Under the pieces are notes generated by a model. The model had not been told where the DNA came from, searched no databases, and saw only the letters and a list, made by a program, of their open reading frames with translations. The position numbers and the translations under genes are program-made. From contig NZ_CAJHCQ010000001.1 in NCBI RefSeq assembly GCF_904848665.1, positions 558,001-622,000 on the forward strand: a DNA stretch of 64,000 nucleotides, read 5' to 3'. Below are positions 1-8,147 of this stretch, piece by piece. The stretch comes from Paraburkholderia hiiakae (GTDB lineage: Bacteria > Pseudomonadota > Gammaproteobacteria > Burkholderiales > Burkholderiaceae). Positions within the stretch are counted from its first letter, which is position 1. Each line of letters starts with the position of its first letter.

Positions 1-115
1 GCGCGTGGGCGGCCCCGCCCGCGAACAGCGCCGCGACGCCCCCGGCCCACAGCGCAGCGGCCCCGACTGCCTGGCGCCACCGATAAAAACGAATCCACCT
101 CGACAATGCTTCCAT
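1..115 (-). CDS. N-terminal fragment of an exported protein (cut by left edge)
   Basis: An ATG on the minus strand at 115 opens a frame that runs off the left edge, giving 38 residues. They form a typical export signal: a positively charged start (MEALSRWIRFYRWRQ) followed by a long Ala/Gly/Leu/Val hydrophobic stretch and an Ala-His-Ala end that looks like a signal peptidase I site. The mature protein lies outside the window, so no function can be given. It is transcribed divergently from the pqi operon. Confidence 0.5.
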   Translation of the reverse strand, partial: MEALSRWIRFYRWRQAVGAAALWAGGVAALFAGGAAHA

Positions 116-492
116 GATCGTCTCGCTTTGATTTCGTAGTCGTTCGCTTCGTGGACCTGGCCTCGCCGACGTTCCGCAGCCATCCGGCTCCCATGCCCGA
201 AAGATAATCCATATTGTGTGACAGCAAACATCTGGAGATAAGCGCCCGGTCTCTGCCGCCCCCGCACGCGCGGACGGCGCAAACGTGGCACACTCGCAGC
301 CCGTTGGTCGCGCACGCAAGCGCCGCCTGACTGCCAGACCCAGCGGCTTACCCACCGGCGCAGGCCCGCGACTCGTTGCGGCACGCCGCCGGGCGCGTTT
401 GGTAACATGGCGCGAGGCGCTGTCAGCACCTTCCGGCATGCGCGCCGCCGTCGCGCGTCCTTCGTTCACGTCGTTTTGCGTTACCTGCCCGC
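116..492. other. Divergent intergenic region before pqiA
   Basis: This 377-bp gap separates the left-edge gene from the pqi operon and should hold both promoters. An AT-richer island lies at about 195-240. A -10-like TAACAT is at 403-408 on the plus strand, without a convincing -35. No RNA gene or convincing ORF was seen; a frame that stays open from about 285 into the second pqiA lacks a ribosome binding site and runs through the first pqiA out of frame. Confidence 0.4.
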
Positions 493-1302
493 ATGGCCCA
501 GGACAAACTAATCGCGTGTCACGATTGCGACGCGCTCTACCGCAAGCCGCGGCTGCTCGGCCGCCAGACAGCGCGCTGCTCGCGCTGCGGCGCCACGCTC
601 TACAGCAGCGCCGCGTCCCAGCTCGACCGCATCTGCGCCATCACGGTCGCTGCGCTCGTCACCTTCATCATCGCCCAGTCGTTCCCGATCATCGAGCTCG
701 ATGCGAACGGTATCACTACGGAGTCGAGCCTGTTCGGCGCCCTCGTGGTGCTCTGGCACGAGGACATGGAGGTCATCTCCGTAATCGTGTTCTGCGCAAC
801 CACCCTCTTTCCGCTCACGGAGATGGTGGCGCTGCTCTACGTCCTGCTGCCGGTGCGGCGCGGCTTCATTCCACCAGGCTTCGACTACGTGCTGCGCGCC
901 ATCCAGTTCGTGCGGCCCTGGGGCATGCTCGAGGTGTTCATGCTGGGCGTGCTCATCACCATCGTGAAGATGGTGAGCCTCGCGCGGGTCATTCCCGAGA
1001 CCGCGCTCTTCGCCTTCGGCGCGCTCACGCTGATGTTCACCGTGGTCGTCACGTTCGATGCGCGCACGCTCTGGGACATCGCCGACAGCCTGCGCGACGC
1101 CGCACGCGCGGCGCGCGAGGGCGGCACGGATCCGAACGGGCAAGCTGGCGACTCCGGCGGCTCCAGCGGTCCGCAAGCGCCGCGCCCGCCGTCGCCGGCC
1201 GCGCCCCACCCGCTCGACGAGCCCGAGATCCGCGAGCCCGGTGCAAGTACGCAAGACCCGGCGCCGCCGCGCGGCGGCCCGCTCCCCAAGGGCCCCCGAT
1301 GA
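493..1302 (+). CDS. pqiA: Paraquat-inducible protein A, first copy
   Basis: A PqiA-domain inner-membrane protein of 269 residues. It begins with a zinc-ribbon-like motif (Cys9, Cys12, Cys29, Cys32) followed by about four hydrophobic helices up to residue ~205, then a Pro/Glu/Gly-rich cytoplasmic-looking tail of ~60 residues. PqiA proteins work with PqiB and PqiC in moving phospholipid between inner and outer membranes. In E. coli one PqiA of ~417 residues carries two such domains; here each half is its own gene. The stop overlaps the next ATG by 4 bp (ATGA), so the two halves are probably translationally coupled and may form a heterodimer. Family assignment is firm; the division of labour is inference. 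Confidence 0.88.
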   Translation: MAQDKLIACHDCDALYRKPRLLGRQTARCSRCGATLYSSAASQLDRICAITVAALVTFIIAQSFPIIELDANGITTESSLFGALVVLWHEDMEVISVIVFCATTLFPLTEMVALLYVLLPVRRGFIPPGFDYVLRAIQFVRPWGMLEVFMLGVLITIVKMVSLARVIPETALFAFGALTLMFTVVVTFDARTLWDIADSLRDAARAAREGGTDPNGQAGDSGGSSGPQAPRPPSPAAPHPLDEPEIREPGASTQDPAPPRGGPLPKGPR

Positions 1303-1961
1303 AATACCAGACCGCCACCGACGCCGGCTACGTCTCCTGCCACGCCTGCGGGCACGTGCAGCCACACGAGCGCGAGCGCCAGCACGTGCGCTGCGCACGC
1401 TGCGGCTCGCCCGTGCACGAGCGCAATCCGGACAGCATCATGCGCACGTGGGCGCTCCTCATTGCCGCGGCGCTGCTCTACATCCCCGCGAACCTGCTGC
1501 CTGTGATGCATACGGCCTCGCTCGTCGGCGACGAAGACGACACCATCATGAGCGGCGTGGTCTACTTCTGGACGTCGGGCGACTGGCCGCTCGCCGTGAT
1601 CGTCTTCATCGCGAGCATTCTCGTGCCGATGCTCAAGCTCTCGGTGCTCGCCCTGCTCGCCTTCACCTCGCAGCGCGGCTCGAAATGGCGGCCCGTCGAA
1701 CGCACCAAGCTCTACCGGCTTGTCGAATTCATCGGGCGCTGGTCGATGCTCGACGTGTTCGTTGTCACGCTAACCGTCGCGCTGGTACGCTTTCAGTCGC
1801 TTGCGGTCATCACGGCGGGCCCCGGCGCGATCGCGTTCGGCTCGGTCGTGATCCTGACGATGATCGCCTCGATGCAGTTCGATCCACGCCTGATCTGGGA
1901 TCCGGTGGACGAAGACAAACACAAACCTGCGCAACACTCACAGGATCAACCCCATGAATAG
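1299..1961 (+). CDS. pqiA: Paraquat-inducible protein A, second copy
   Basis: Second PqiA-domain membrane protein, 220 residues. The start is the ATG at 1299 that overlaps the previous stop; the frame is open further upstream, but that part lies inside the first pqiA. A second zinc-ribbon motif (Cys14, Cys17, Cys32, Cys35) precedes about four membrane helices, including one ending ANLLPVM, the PqiA signature region. The C-terminus overlaps the pqiB start by 8 bp. It corresponds to the second half of E. coli PqiA. Confidence 0.87.
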   Translation: MKYQTATDAGYVSCHACGHVQPHERERQHVRCARCGSPVHERNPDSIMRTWALLIAAALLYIPANLLPVMHTASLVGDEDDTIMSGVVYFWTSGDWPLAVIVFIASILVPMLKLSVLALLAFTSQRGSKWRPVERTKLYRLVEFIGRWSMLDVFVVTLTVALVRFQSLAVITAGPGAIAFGSVVILTMIASMQFDPRLIWDPVDEDKHKPAQHSQDQPHE

Positions 1962-3567
1962 TCCGAAAGGACCGACCCCGCCCAATCTGCCGGAGCCGGA
2001 GATCGTCAAGCCGCGGCGCTGGCTGCCCTCGCTCGTCTGGATCGTGCCGATCGTCGCGGCGCTGATCGGCGTGGCGCTCGTCGTGAAGTCGGTCGCCACG
2101 CGCGGCCCGACCATCACGATCAGCTTCACGAGCGCCGAAGGGCTCGAGACCGGCAAGACCAAGGTCAAGTACAAGGACGTGGACATCGGCTCGGTGCGCG
2201 CGATCAAGCTCTCGCCCAACCTTTCGCATGTGATCGTCACGGTCGAGCTCACCAAGGACGCCGAACGATTCGCCGTCAAGGACAGCCGCTTCTGGATCGT
2301 GCGCCCGCGCATTGGGGCAAGCGGCGTCTCGGGCCTCACCACGCTGCTCTCGGGCTCGTATATCGGCGCGGATGCTGGCCGCTCGCAGGACTCGCAAAGC
2401 GATTTCGTCGGGCTGGAAGCGCCGCCTGCCGTAACCATCGACGAAAAAGGCCATCGCTATACACTGCACAGCGCGACACTCGGCTCGCTCGACATCGGTA
2501 CGCCAATCTTCTATCGGCGCATCCAGGTGGGCCAGGTGACAGCCTATTCGCTCGACAAGGACGGTACGGGTGTCACGGTGCAGGTATTCGTGAGCGCGCC
2601 CTTCGACCAGTACGTGGGCACCAACACGCGCTGGTGGCACGCGAGCGGCGTGAACGTGCAGCTCGATTCGAACGGCATCAAGGTCAACACGCAGTCGCTC
2701 GCTACGATCGTGGTGGGCGGCCTCGCGTTCCAGGCCCCGGCTGGGCAGTCCATGGGCCCGCAAGCGCCCGACAACGCCACCTTCTCGCTCGCCTCCGACG
2801 AGAGCGAGGCGATGCGCGAGCCGGACGGCGCGCCGCAACGCGTGGTCATGTACTTCAACCAGTCGTTGCGCGGTCTTTCGGTGGGCGCGACGGTCGATTT
2901 CCGCGGGATTGTGCTCGGCCAGGTGACCGACATCGGCATCGAGTACGACCCGAAACAGCACAACTTCACGATGCCGGTGACGATCGACCTCTACCCGCTG
3001 CGCCTGTCGCGCCGCATCCGCGGCGAAGCGCCCGCGCCGCATACGCCGCAAAGCCAGGAACTGATCAAGCGGCTCGTCGCGCGCGGCCTGCGCGGCCAGT
3101 TGCGCACCGGCAATCTGATCACGGGGCAGCTTTACATCGCGCTCGACATCTTCCCGAAGGCGGGCGCCGCGACGGTCGACTTCAACCATGATCCGCTCGA
3201 ACTGCCCACCGTACCGAACTCGCTCGAGGAACTGCAACTGCAGGTGGCCGACATTGCGAAGAAGCTCGATCAGATTCCGTTCGACAAGATCGGCAACAAC
3301 CTGAACGAGTCGCTCAAGAACGCCAACCAGTTGTTCGGCAAGGTGAACGATCAGATCCTGCCGCAACTGCAAGGCACGCTCGACCAGGCGCAGAAGACCT
3401 TCAACGCCGCGCAGTCCACGCTGCAGCAGGATTCGCCGCTGCAGTCCGACGTGCGCCAGGCGATGCAGGAACTCACGCGTACGCTGCAATCGCTCAACGC
3501 GCTCTCCGATTACCTGGAGCGCCATCCCGAATCGCTACTGCGCGGCAAATCTGGAGACAAGCCATGA
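1954..3567 (+). CDS. pqiB: PqiB, MCE-domain lipid-transport protein
   Basis: A 537-residue protein close in length to E. coli PqiB (546). An N-terminal Pro-rich cytoplasmic tail is followed by one membrane anchor (about residues 27-48, LVWIVPIVAALIGVALVV), then tandem MCE/MlaD domains in the periplasm (residues ~55-400) and a C-terminal coiled coil rich in Gln/Leu heptads (~420-530). In the known PqiB structure stacked MCE rings plus the coiled coil form a tunnel across the periplasm for lipids. It overlaps pqiA on one side and pqiC on the other, showing a tight operon. Confidence 0.92.
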   Translation: MNSPKGPTPPNLPEPEIVKPRRWLPSLVWIVPIVAALIGVALVVKSVATRGPTITISFTSAEGLETGKTKVKYKDVDIGSVRAIKLSPNLSHVIVTVELTKDAERFAVKDSRFWIVRPRIGASGVSGLTTLLSGSYIGADAGRSQDSQSDFVGLEAPPAVTIDEKGHRYTLHSATLGSLDIGTPIFYRRIQVGQVTAYSLDKDGTGVTVQVFVSAPFDQYVGTNTRWWHASGVNVQLDSNGIKVNTQSLATIVVGGLAFQAPAGQSMGPQAPDNATFSLASDESEAMREPDGAPQRVVMYFNQSLRGLSVGATVDFRGIVLGQVTDIGIEYDPKQHNFTMPVTIDLYPLRLSRRIRGEAPAPHTPQSQELIKRLVARGLRGQLRTGNLITGQLYIALDIFPKAGAATVDFNHDPLELPTVPNSLEELQLQVADIAKKLDQIPFDKIGNNLNESLKNANQLFGKVNDQILPQLQGTLDQAQKTFNAAQSTLQQDSPLQSDVRQAMQELTRTLQSLNALSDYLERHPESLLRGKSGDKP

Positions 3568-4268
3568 CGTTCCGACGAGTCCCCTCCCTTGCCACGCTCG
3601 GCGCGCTTCTCGTGGCAGCCGCGCTGGCAGGCTGCAGCTCGCCCGCCAGCCGGTTCTACACGCTCAGCCCGACTGACGACACCGCTCGCACCACCGCCGC
3701 GCCCAGCGCGGGCAACGCGCAATGGCTGATCGAGCTGGCGCCGGTGGATGTTCCGCCGCAGGTCGCCAAGGCGCAGATGGTCGTGCAAACCGACGCTAAC
3801 CAGGTGCGCGTACTCGAGCAGGAGCGCTGGTCCTCGATGCCCGGCGACGAGATCCGCCGGGCACTCTCGGGTGACCTCACGCAGCAGCTCGGCACCATCG
3901 ACGTGTACGGCTCGCCGCATCCCGAGGGCGTGCCCGTGTACCGCGTGAGCGTGAACGTGCAGCGCTTCGAATCGTGGCCGGGCTCGCATGCGCTCATCGA
4001 CGCCGTGTGGAGCGTACGCGCGCTCGACACGCAAACGGTCCTGACCTGCCGAAGCGTGCTCAACGAGAAGGTGGGCGACGGCTACGACGCGCTCGTCATC
4101 GGCCATCGGCAAGCGGTCGAGGCGCTCTCGCAGTCGATCGCGAGCGGCGTGCGCGCGCTCGCGGCCGCACCGCGCGTGAGCGCGCAAGCGAATGGCGCGA
4201 AGGCTGGCGCGCGGGCGAAGCCGGCGCCGAGCATCGCCTGTCCGCAGATGGCGGCCGCCGGCGGCTGA
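3564..4268 (+). CDS. pqiC: PqiC, outer-membrane lipoprotein of the Pqi system
   Basis: A 234-residue ABC-transport auxiliary lipoprotein (PqiC/YmbA family, formerly DUF330). It has a lipoprotein signal with lipobox LAGC and the acylated Cys at residue 24. The globular part begins with the family motif SRFYTLSP and carries the family core VDVPPQVAKAQMV. PqiC anchors the distal end of the PqiB tunnel at the outer membrane. The ATG overlaps the pqiB stop by 4 bp. The C-terminus carries an Ala/Lys-rich extension of ~40 residues. It is the last gene of the operon. Confidence 0.9.
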   Translation: MTFRRVPSLATLGALLVAAALAGCSSPASRFYTLSPTDDTARTTAAPSAGNAQWLIELAPVDVPPQVAKAQMVVQTDANQVRVLEQERWSSMPGDEIRRALSGDLTQQLGTIDVYGSPHPEGVPVYRVSVNVQRFESWPGSHALIDAVWSVRALDTQTVLTCRSVLNEKVGDGYDALVIGHRQAVEALSQSIASGVRALAAAPRVSAQANGAKAGARAKPAPSIACPQMAAAGG

Positions 4269-4469
4269 GTGGGCGGTGTGCCGCTGACGCGGACCTGCGG
4301 CGTACCGGATCCCTACGCTCCGAAGGCGATCGGGAGCCAATAAAAAAACCCGCGCGCGGCGCTTGCGGCGCAGGGGCAAGTGACGATGCAAATGGCGGCC
4401 AAATGCAGGCATTGAGCGCTCTCCCGCAGCGAACGCGCCATGCAGGCCTGGCCGCCCCCGCAACCCGCG

Positions 4470-4475
4470 TACAAT
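4470..4475 (+). promoter_or_regulatory. Probable -10 of the RNA methyltransferase gene
   Basis: TACAAT lies 32 bp before the ATG at 4508 and would give a leader of about 25 nt. No good -35 is seen. Confidence 0.35.
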
Positions 4476-4507
4476 AGCGCCTTCCCCGCAGCGTCCCATC
4501 CTCCTTC

Positions 4508-5824
4508 ATGTCTTTCGATTTCTTTGCCCCCTGCCCGCGTGGCCTCGAAGCCGCGCTCGCCGCCGAACTGGCCGAAACGGCGCAACGGCGCCTGCCGCCC
4601 GGCGCACTCCAGGTCGGCGCCGAGGTGCCCGGCGGCGTGCATTTCCGCGGCAACTGGGCCGGCGGTATCGCCGCCAACCTGCATTCGCGCATTGCGAGCC
4701 GTGTGCTGCTGAAGATCGCCCAGCGCCCGTACCGCAGCGAACAGGACATCTACGCGCTCGCGCGCGAGCAGCAGTGGGAGAAGTGGTTCTCGGCGAACGA
4801 GACGATCCGCATCGACATCACCGCGATCAAGTCGCCGCTGCGCAGCCTCGAATTCGCCACGCTGCGCGTGAAGGATGCGATCTGCGACCGCATGCGCGAT
4901 AAGTCCGGTGCGCGCCCCAGCGTCGATACCGCCTTTCCCGACGTGCGCGTCTTCGCCTTCCTCACGGCGAACGAGTGCACGCTCTATCTCGACACTTCGG
5001 GCGAGCCGCTCTTCAAGCGCGGCTGGCGTCTGGACAAGGGCGCGGCCCCCCTGCGCGAGAACCTCGCCGCGGGCATCCTGCGCCTCACGGGCTGGACACC
5101 CGGCACGCCGCTCTATGACCCGATGTGCGGCAGCGGCACCTTCCTCGCGGAAGCGGCGCAAGTCGCACTCGACATCGCGCCTGGGCTCGATCGCCGCTTC
5201 GGCTTCGAGTCGCTCAAGCAAGCCGACATGGCAGCGTGGCGGCACCTCAAGAGCGAGGCGAACACCGCACGCAATCTCGCGCAAGGCAAGACCGGCGATC
5301 TGCTGATCTACGGCAGCGACATCTCCGACGTCATGCTGGAAAAGGCGCGCGCGAACTTCAAGCGCGCCGGCTTTGGCAACGTGTCGCTCAAGCAGCTCGA
5401 CGCGCGCAACATGACGGCGCCCTCGGCTGCGCCCGGCATTCTCGTGGCGAATCCGCCGTACGGCGAGCGTATCGAAGTGCGGGGCCGCAATGCGCGCGGC
5501 GAGGTGCGCCCGACGGCGCGCGAGCTGCGCGGCGACGATGACGAAGGCTTTCGCCGCGCCAAGGACGAGGCGCCCGACGCCGAGTTCTTCCAGGCGCTCG
5601 GCGACGCGCTCAAGCAGCGCTTCACAGGCTGGCGCGCCTTCGTCCTCACCTCGGACCGCAAGCTGCCGGGCCAGTTGCGCCTGCGCGAAGCCGCCAAGAC
5701 GCCGCTCTTCAACGGCGCGCTCGAATGCCGCCTGTTCCGCTTCGACCTGATCGCGGGCAGCGTGCGCCAGCGCCCAGCCAGCGGCGGCGCGAACCCCGCC
5801 GCCGGTAACGACGACGCCAACTGA
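4508..5824 (+). CDS. THUMP-domain class I SAM-dependent RNA methyltransferase (RlmL-like)
   Basis: A 438-residue enzyme resembling the N-terminal half of E. coli RlmKL, which makes m2G2445 in 23S rRNA. A ferredoxin-like/THUMP region (residues 1-160) precedes a Rossmann methyltransferase fold: SAM loop DPMCGSGTFLAEA near 200 and the N2-guanine catalytic motif NPPYGER near 318. A charged insertion of ~35 residues (RGRNARGEVRP onward) follows the NPPY motif. The C-terminal RlmK half is absent, as is usual for short stand-alone homologues. It is a single gene. Target specificity cannot be read from sequence, so rlmL is a family guess only. Confidence 0.82.
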   Translation: MSFDFFAPCPRGLEAALAAELAETAQRRLPPGALQVGAEVPGGVHFRGNWAGGIAANLHSRIASRVLLKIAQRPYRSEQDIYALAREQQWEKWFSANETIRIDITAIKSPLRSLEFATLRVKDAICDRMRDKSGARPSVDTAFPDVRVFAFLTANECTLYLDTSGEPLFKRGWRLDKGAAPLRENLAAGILRLTGWTPGTPLYDPMCGSGTFLAEAAQVALDIAPGLDRRFGFESLKQADMAAWRHLKSEANTARNLAQGKTGDLLIYGSDISDVMLEKARANFKRAGFGNVSLKQLDARNMTAPSAAPGILVANPPYGERIEVRGRNARGEVRPTARELRGDDDEGFRRAKDEAPDAEFFQALGDALKQRFTGWRAFVLTSDRKLPGQLRLREAAKTPLFNGALECRLFRFDLIAGSVRQRPASGGANPAAGNDDAN

Positions 5825-5840
5825 CATTGGCAAACGCGCA

Positions 5841-5865
5841 CGGCGGGTGACGTTTTCACCCGCCG
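5841..5865. terminator. Hairpin between convergent genes
   Basis: A perfect 10-bp stem (5841-5850 with 5856-5865, 5-nt loop) lies between the convergent methyltransferase and glycosyltransferase genes. There is no T-run beyond the stem, so intrinsic termination would be weak. Confidence 0.4.
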
Positions 5866-5881
5866 CCGCGCCGCGCGTGGC

Positions 5882-6673
5882 TCAGCTCTGCGCCACCGCA
5901 GGCGCGCCTGGCGCGTTCAGCGCCAACGGATACCCTTCGTACTCCGGAAACATCTTCGGCAACGTGAACGCCGGCATCGAATAGCGCGAAAAGCAGCGCG
6001 ACGTCGAAGCCGGATGGATCAGGTGCAGACAGCTCGCCTGCGTGTCGTCCGCGGCGAGCACCTTGCGGCCCGCTTCGACAATACGGCGGATAAAGCTCTC
6101 GTCTTCGCTCAGGTCGATATCGTCGAAGCGCGCCTCCTCAAAAAGCGCCTTGCGATACACGTACGAGAACCCGTAGAAAAGGATGAAGTCCGCGCCAATC
6201 TTCATCTTGTCGTGGAACTCGACCGTCGCGACGCTATTGCCAGTCAGCACATAGTGCAGCCCCACGCGTGCATTCAGGTCCATGTAGCCGAAGAACCGCG
6301 TATGCGGCGCGAACATCCAGAAGGTCGAGAGCTTCAAGAGGTCCGCGCCGTTCTCCTCCAGCATCCGCACCATGCCGGCGAGATAGTGGGAGGCGTAGTG
6401 GTCGTCGTCGTCGAAGTGGGCAATCAGCGCGCCGTGCGCCTCGTTGACGAGAAAGTTGCGTTTGCCTCCAATCGACATGCGCGTTTTCGACCAGTAGTAG
6501 CGCACGCGCGCGTCGGTCTTCGAGAGCGCGCTCAGGAAGGCGCTGGGTTGCGGGCTATCGTCGAGGATGAGCCATTCCCAGGCCACGCGCTGACGCTGGA
6601 TGCAGCGCCAGATAGCCGGCAGAAAAGCTTCGCGGTTGCCCGTGGGCGTGATGATCGAGACGGTGGGAGACAT
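5882..6673 (-). CDS. Family 2 glycosyltransferase
   Basis: A 263-residue GT-A fold glycosyltransferase. The N-terminus SIITPTGNREAFLP followed by WEWLILDDS is the classic GT2 start, and HFDDDDHY at about residues 91-98 contains the metal/nucleotide-sugar binding Asp motif. No membrane segment is seen, so it is a soluble enzyme of about the minimum size for the family. It stands alone, convergent with the RNA methyltransferase gene, with no glycan cluster around it; donor and acceptor are unknown. Confidence 0.8.
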   Translation of the reverse strand: MSPTVSIITPTGNREAFLPAIWRCIQRQRVAWEWLILDDSPQPSAFLSALSKTDARVRYYWSKTRMSIGGKRNFLVNEAHGALIAHFDDDDHYASHYLAGMVRMLEENGADLLKLSTFWMFAPHTRFFGYMDLNARVGLHYVLTGNSVATVEFHDKMKIGADFILFYGFSYVYRKALFEEARFDDIDLSEDESFIRRIVEAGRKVLAADDTQASCLHLIHPASTSRCFSRYSMPAFTLPKMFPEYEGYPLALNAPGAPAVAQS

Positions 6674-6898
6674 GCGAGTGCGGGGATTTTGAACCCCTCG
6701 ATTACAGCAGAGACGCGCCGAAGTCTCTCTCGAAAAGATTCGAATCCGCCGCCGAAGCGCGCGCGGCGCGGCGCGCCAAACCTACTGACAACACGCTGTC
6801 AGCAGCCCCCTGGCACACTGCTTCTACGCCATCCGGCGAGGCTGCCACCGCCCGGCTGCCGCCATTCACAGTCCGCCGTTGCCTTCGAGGAGTGCATC

Positions 6899-7288
6899 GT
6901 GTCTACCGATCTGTCCCGTGTGATCTCGTGGTTCGAAATTCCCGCGCACGACCTGGAGCGTGCCGCCCGTTTTTACGAAACCGCCTTCGACACCGCGCTG
7001 CAGCGCGACGTGGTCGGCGGCGTCCCGATGGCGCTCTTCGCCCACACCGATACTGAAACCGGCGGGTGCATCGTGTTCAATCCGCATGACGCGAAGCCCG
7101 ACCCGAAGGGCGTGCTCGTGTACCTGAACGCGCAGCCTTCGGTCACGGCTGTGCTCGACCGCGTGGAAAAGGCCGGCGGCAGACAGCAGGGGCCCGCTGT
7201 CGAGTTGCCGAACAACTACGGCTACATCGGCTTCTTTATCGATACCGAAGGCAACCGCGTCGGTCTGCACGCACCGAAGCTCGGTTGA
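6899..7288 (+). CDS. VOC-family (glyoxalase-like) protein
   Basis: A 129-residue protein with the vicinal-oxygen-chelate fold: ISWFEIPAHDLERAARFYETAF at the N-terminus and a matching second half ending NYGYIGFFIDTEGNRVGLH. The frame is open far upstream, but the GTG at 6899 has GAGGAG seven bases before it and starts the domain cleanly. Members include glyoxalases, dioxygenases and antibiotic-binding proteins; the substrate here is unknown. It is followed 96 bp later by a WYL-domain regulator that may control it. Confidence 0.8.
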   Translation: MSTDLSRVISWFEIPAHDLERAARFYETAFDTALQRDVVGGVPMALFAHTDTETGGCIVFNPHDAKPDPKGVLVYLNAQPSVTAVLDRVEKAGGRQQGPAVELPNNYGYIGFFIDTEGNRVGLHAPKLG

Positions 7289-7384
7289 CCGCCGCCGGGC
7301 GCTGCGCGCGCGCCCGGCGCTATCATCCGTGCTTATCCAGATCACCGCGCCGATCACCGCGCCCGCCTTCGCGACCGCCCAGCC

Positions 7385-8071
7385 ATGACCCGCCGCGCCG
7401 ACCGCCTTTTTCGCATCGCCGAACTGCTGCGCGGCCGGCGTCTCACCACCGCGCAGCAACTGGCCGACTGGCTCGAAGTCTCGCCGCGCACGGTCTATCG
7501 CGACGTGCGCGACCTGCAGCTCTCGGGCGTGCCCATCGAAGGCGAGGCGGGCATTGGCTACCGGCTCGCGCGCACAGCGAGCCTGCCGCCGCTCACCTTT
7601 ACCGCCGACGAACTCACCGCGCTCGCCGTGGGCGCGCGCATGGCCGAATCGTGGGGCGGCGCGGCGCTTGCGAGCGGCGCTCGCGGCGCGCTCGCGAAGA
7701 TCGCCGCGGCCATGCCTGCGGAAAAGCGCGCCGTGCTGGAACGGCTTGCCGTGTTCGCGCCGGCCTATCACATGGATCACGCGTTCTCGGACAAGCTCGA
7801 CGCGCTGCATCGCGCCGTCGACACGCGGCTCGTCGTTCGCTTCGCGTACTGCGACCGCATCGGCGCGCATACGGAACGGCGCATCTGGCCGCTTGGGCTC
7901 GTCTACTGGGGCGCACAGTGGACCGTGGGCGCCTGGTGCGAAATGCGCGAGGACTTTCGCAACTTCAACATCGCGCGCATGGAAAACGTGGAAGTGCTCG
8001 AGCAGTTTCCCGATGTGAGCGGACGGCGGCTCGCCGACTATTTGCGCCGCGTGAATGCGCCGTCGCTGTGA
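7385..8071 (+). CDS. YafY-family HTH/WYL transcriptional regulator
   Basis: A 228-residue regulator with an N-terminal winged helix-turn-helix (RADRLFRIAELLRGRRLTTAQQLADWLEVSPRTVYRDVRDL, residues 3-43) and a WYL domain from ~130 onward (VRFAYCDRIGAHTERRIWPLGLVYWGAQWTVGAWCEMR region). WYL domains sense small ligands or nucleic acids. It directly follows the VOC gene on the same strand, and such regulators often control an adjacent enzyme; that link is inference. Confidence 0.85.
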   Translation: MTRRADRLFRIAELLRGRRLTTAQQLADWLEVSPRTVYRDVRDLQLSGVPIEGEAGIGYRLARTASLPPLTFTADELTALAVGARMAESWGGAALASGARGALAKIAAAMPAEKRAVLERLAVFAPAYHMDHAFSDKLDALHRAVDTRLVVRFAYCDRIGAHTERRIWPLGLVYWGAQWTVGAWCEMREDFRNFNIARMENVEVLEQFPDVSGRRLADYLRRVNAPSL

Positions 8072-8095
8072 GCGGTCTACGCACGCCGGAATTGA

Positions 8096-8123
8096 AAAAG
8101 GCGCGCATCGCTGCGCGCCTTTT
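8096..8123. terminator. Bidirectional terminator between the WYL regulator and pntB
   Basis: An 11-bp stem (8096-8106 with 8113-8123, 6-nt loop) begins with four A and ends with four T, so it can end transcription on both strands. It sits between convergent genes. Confidence 0.75.
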
Positions 8124-8147
8124 GCGTGGGTTTGAAGCAAGCGGCGC

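Noticed and set aside
285..1298. Extended start for the second pqiA, giving a 558-residue protein
   Set aside because: The extra N-terminal part is Arg/His-rich and out of frame with the first pqiA, which has clear zinc-ribbon and membrane helices; the ATG at 1299 fits the family.
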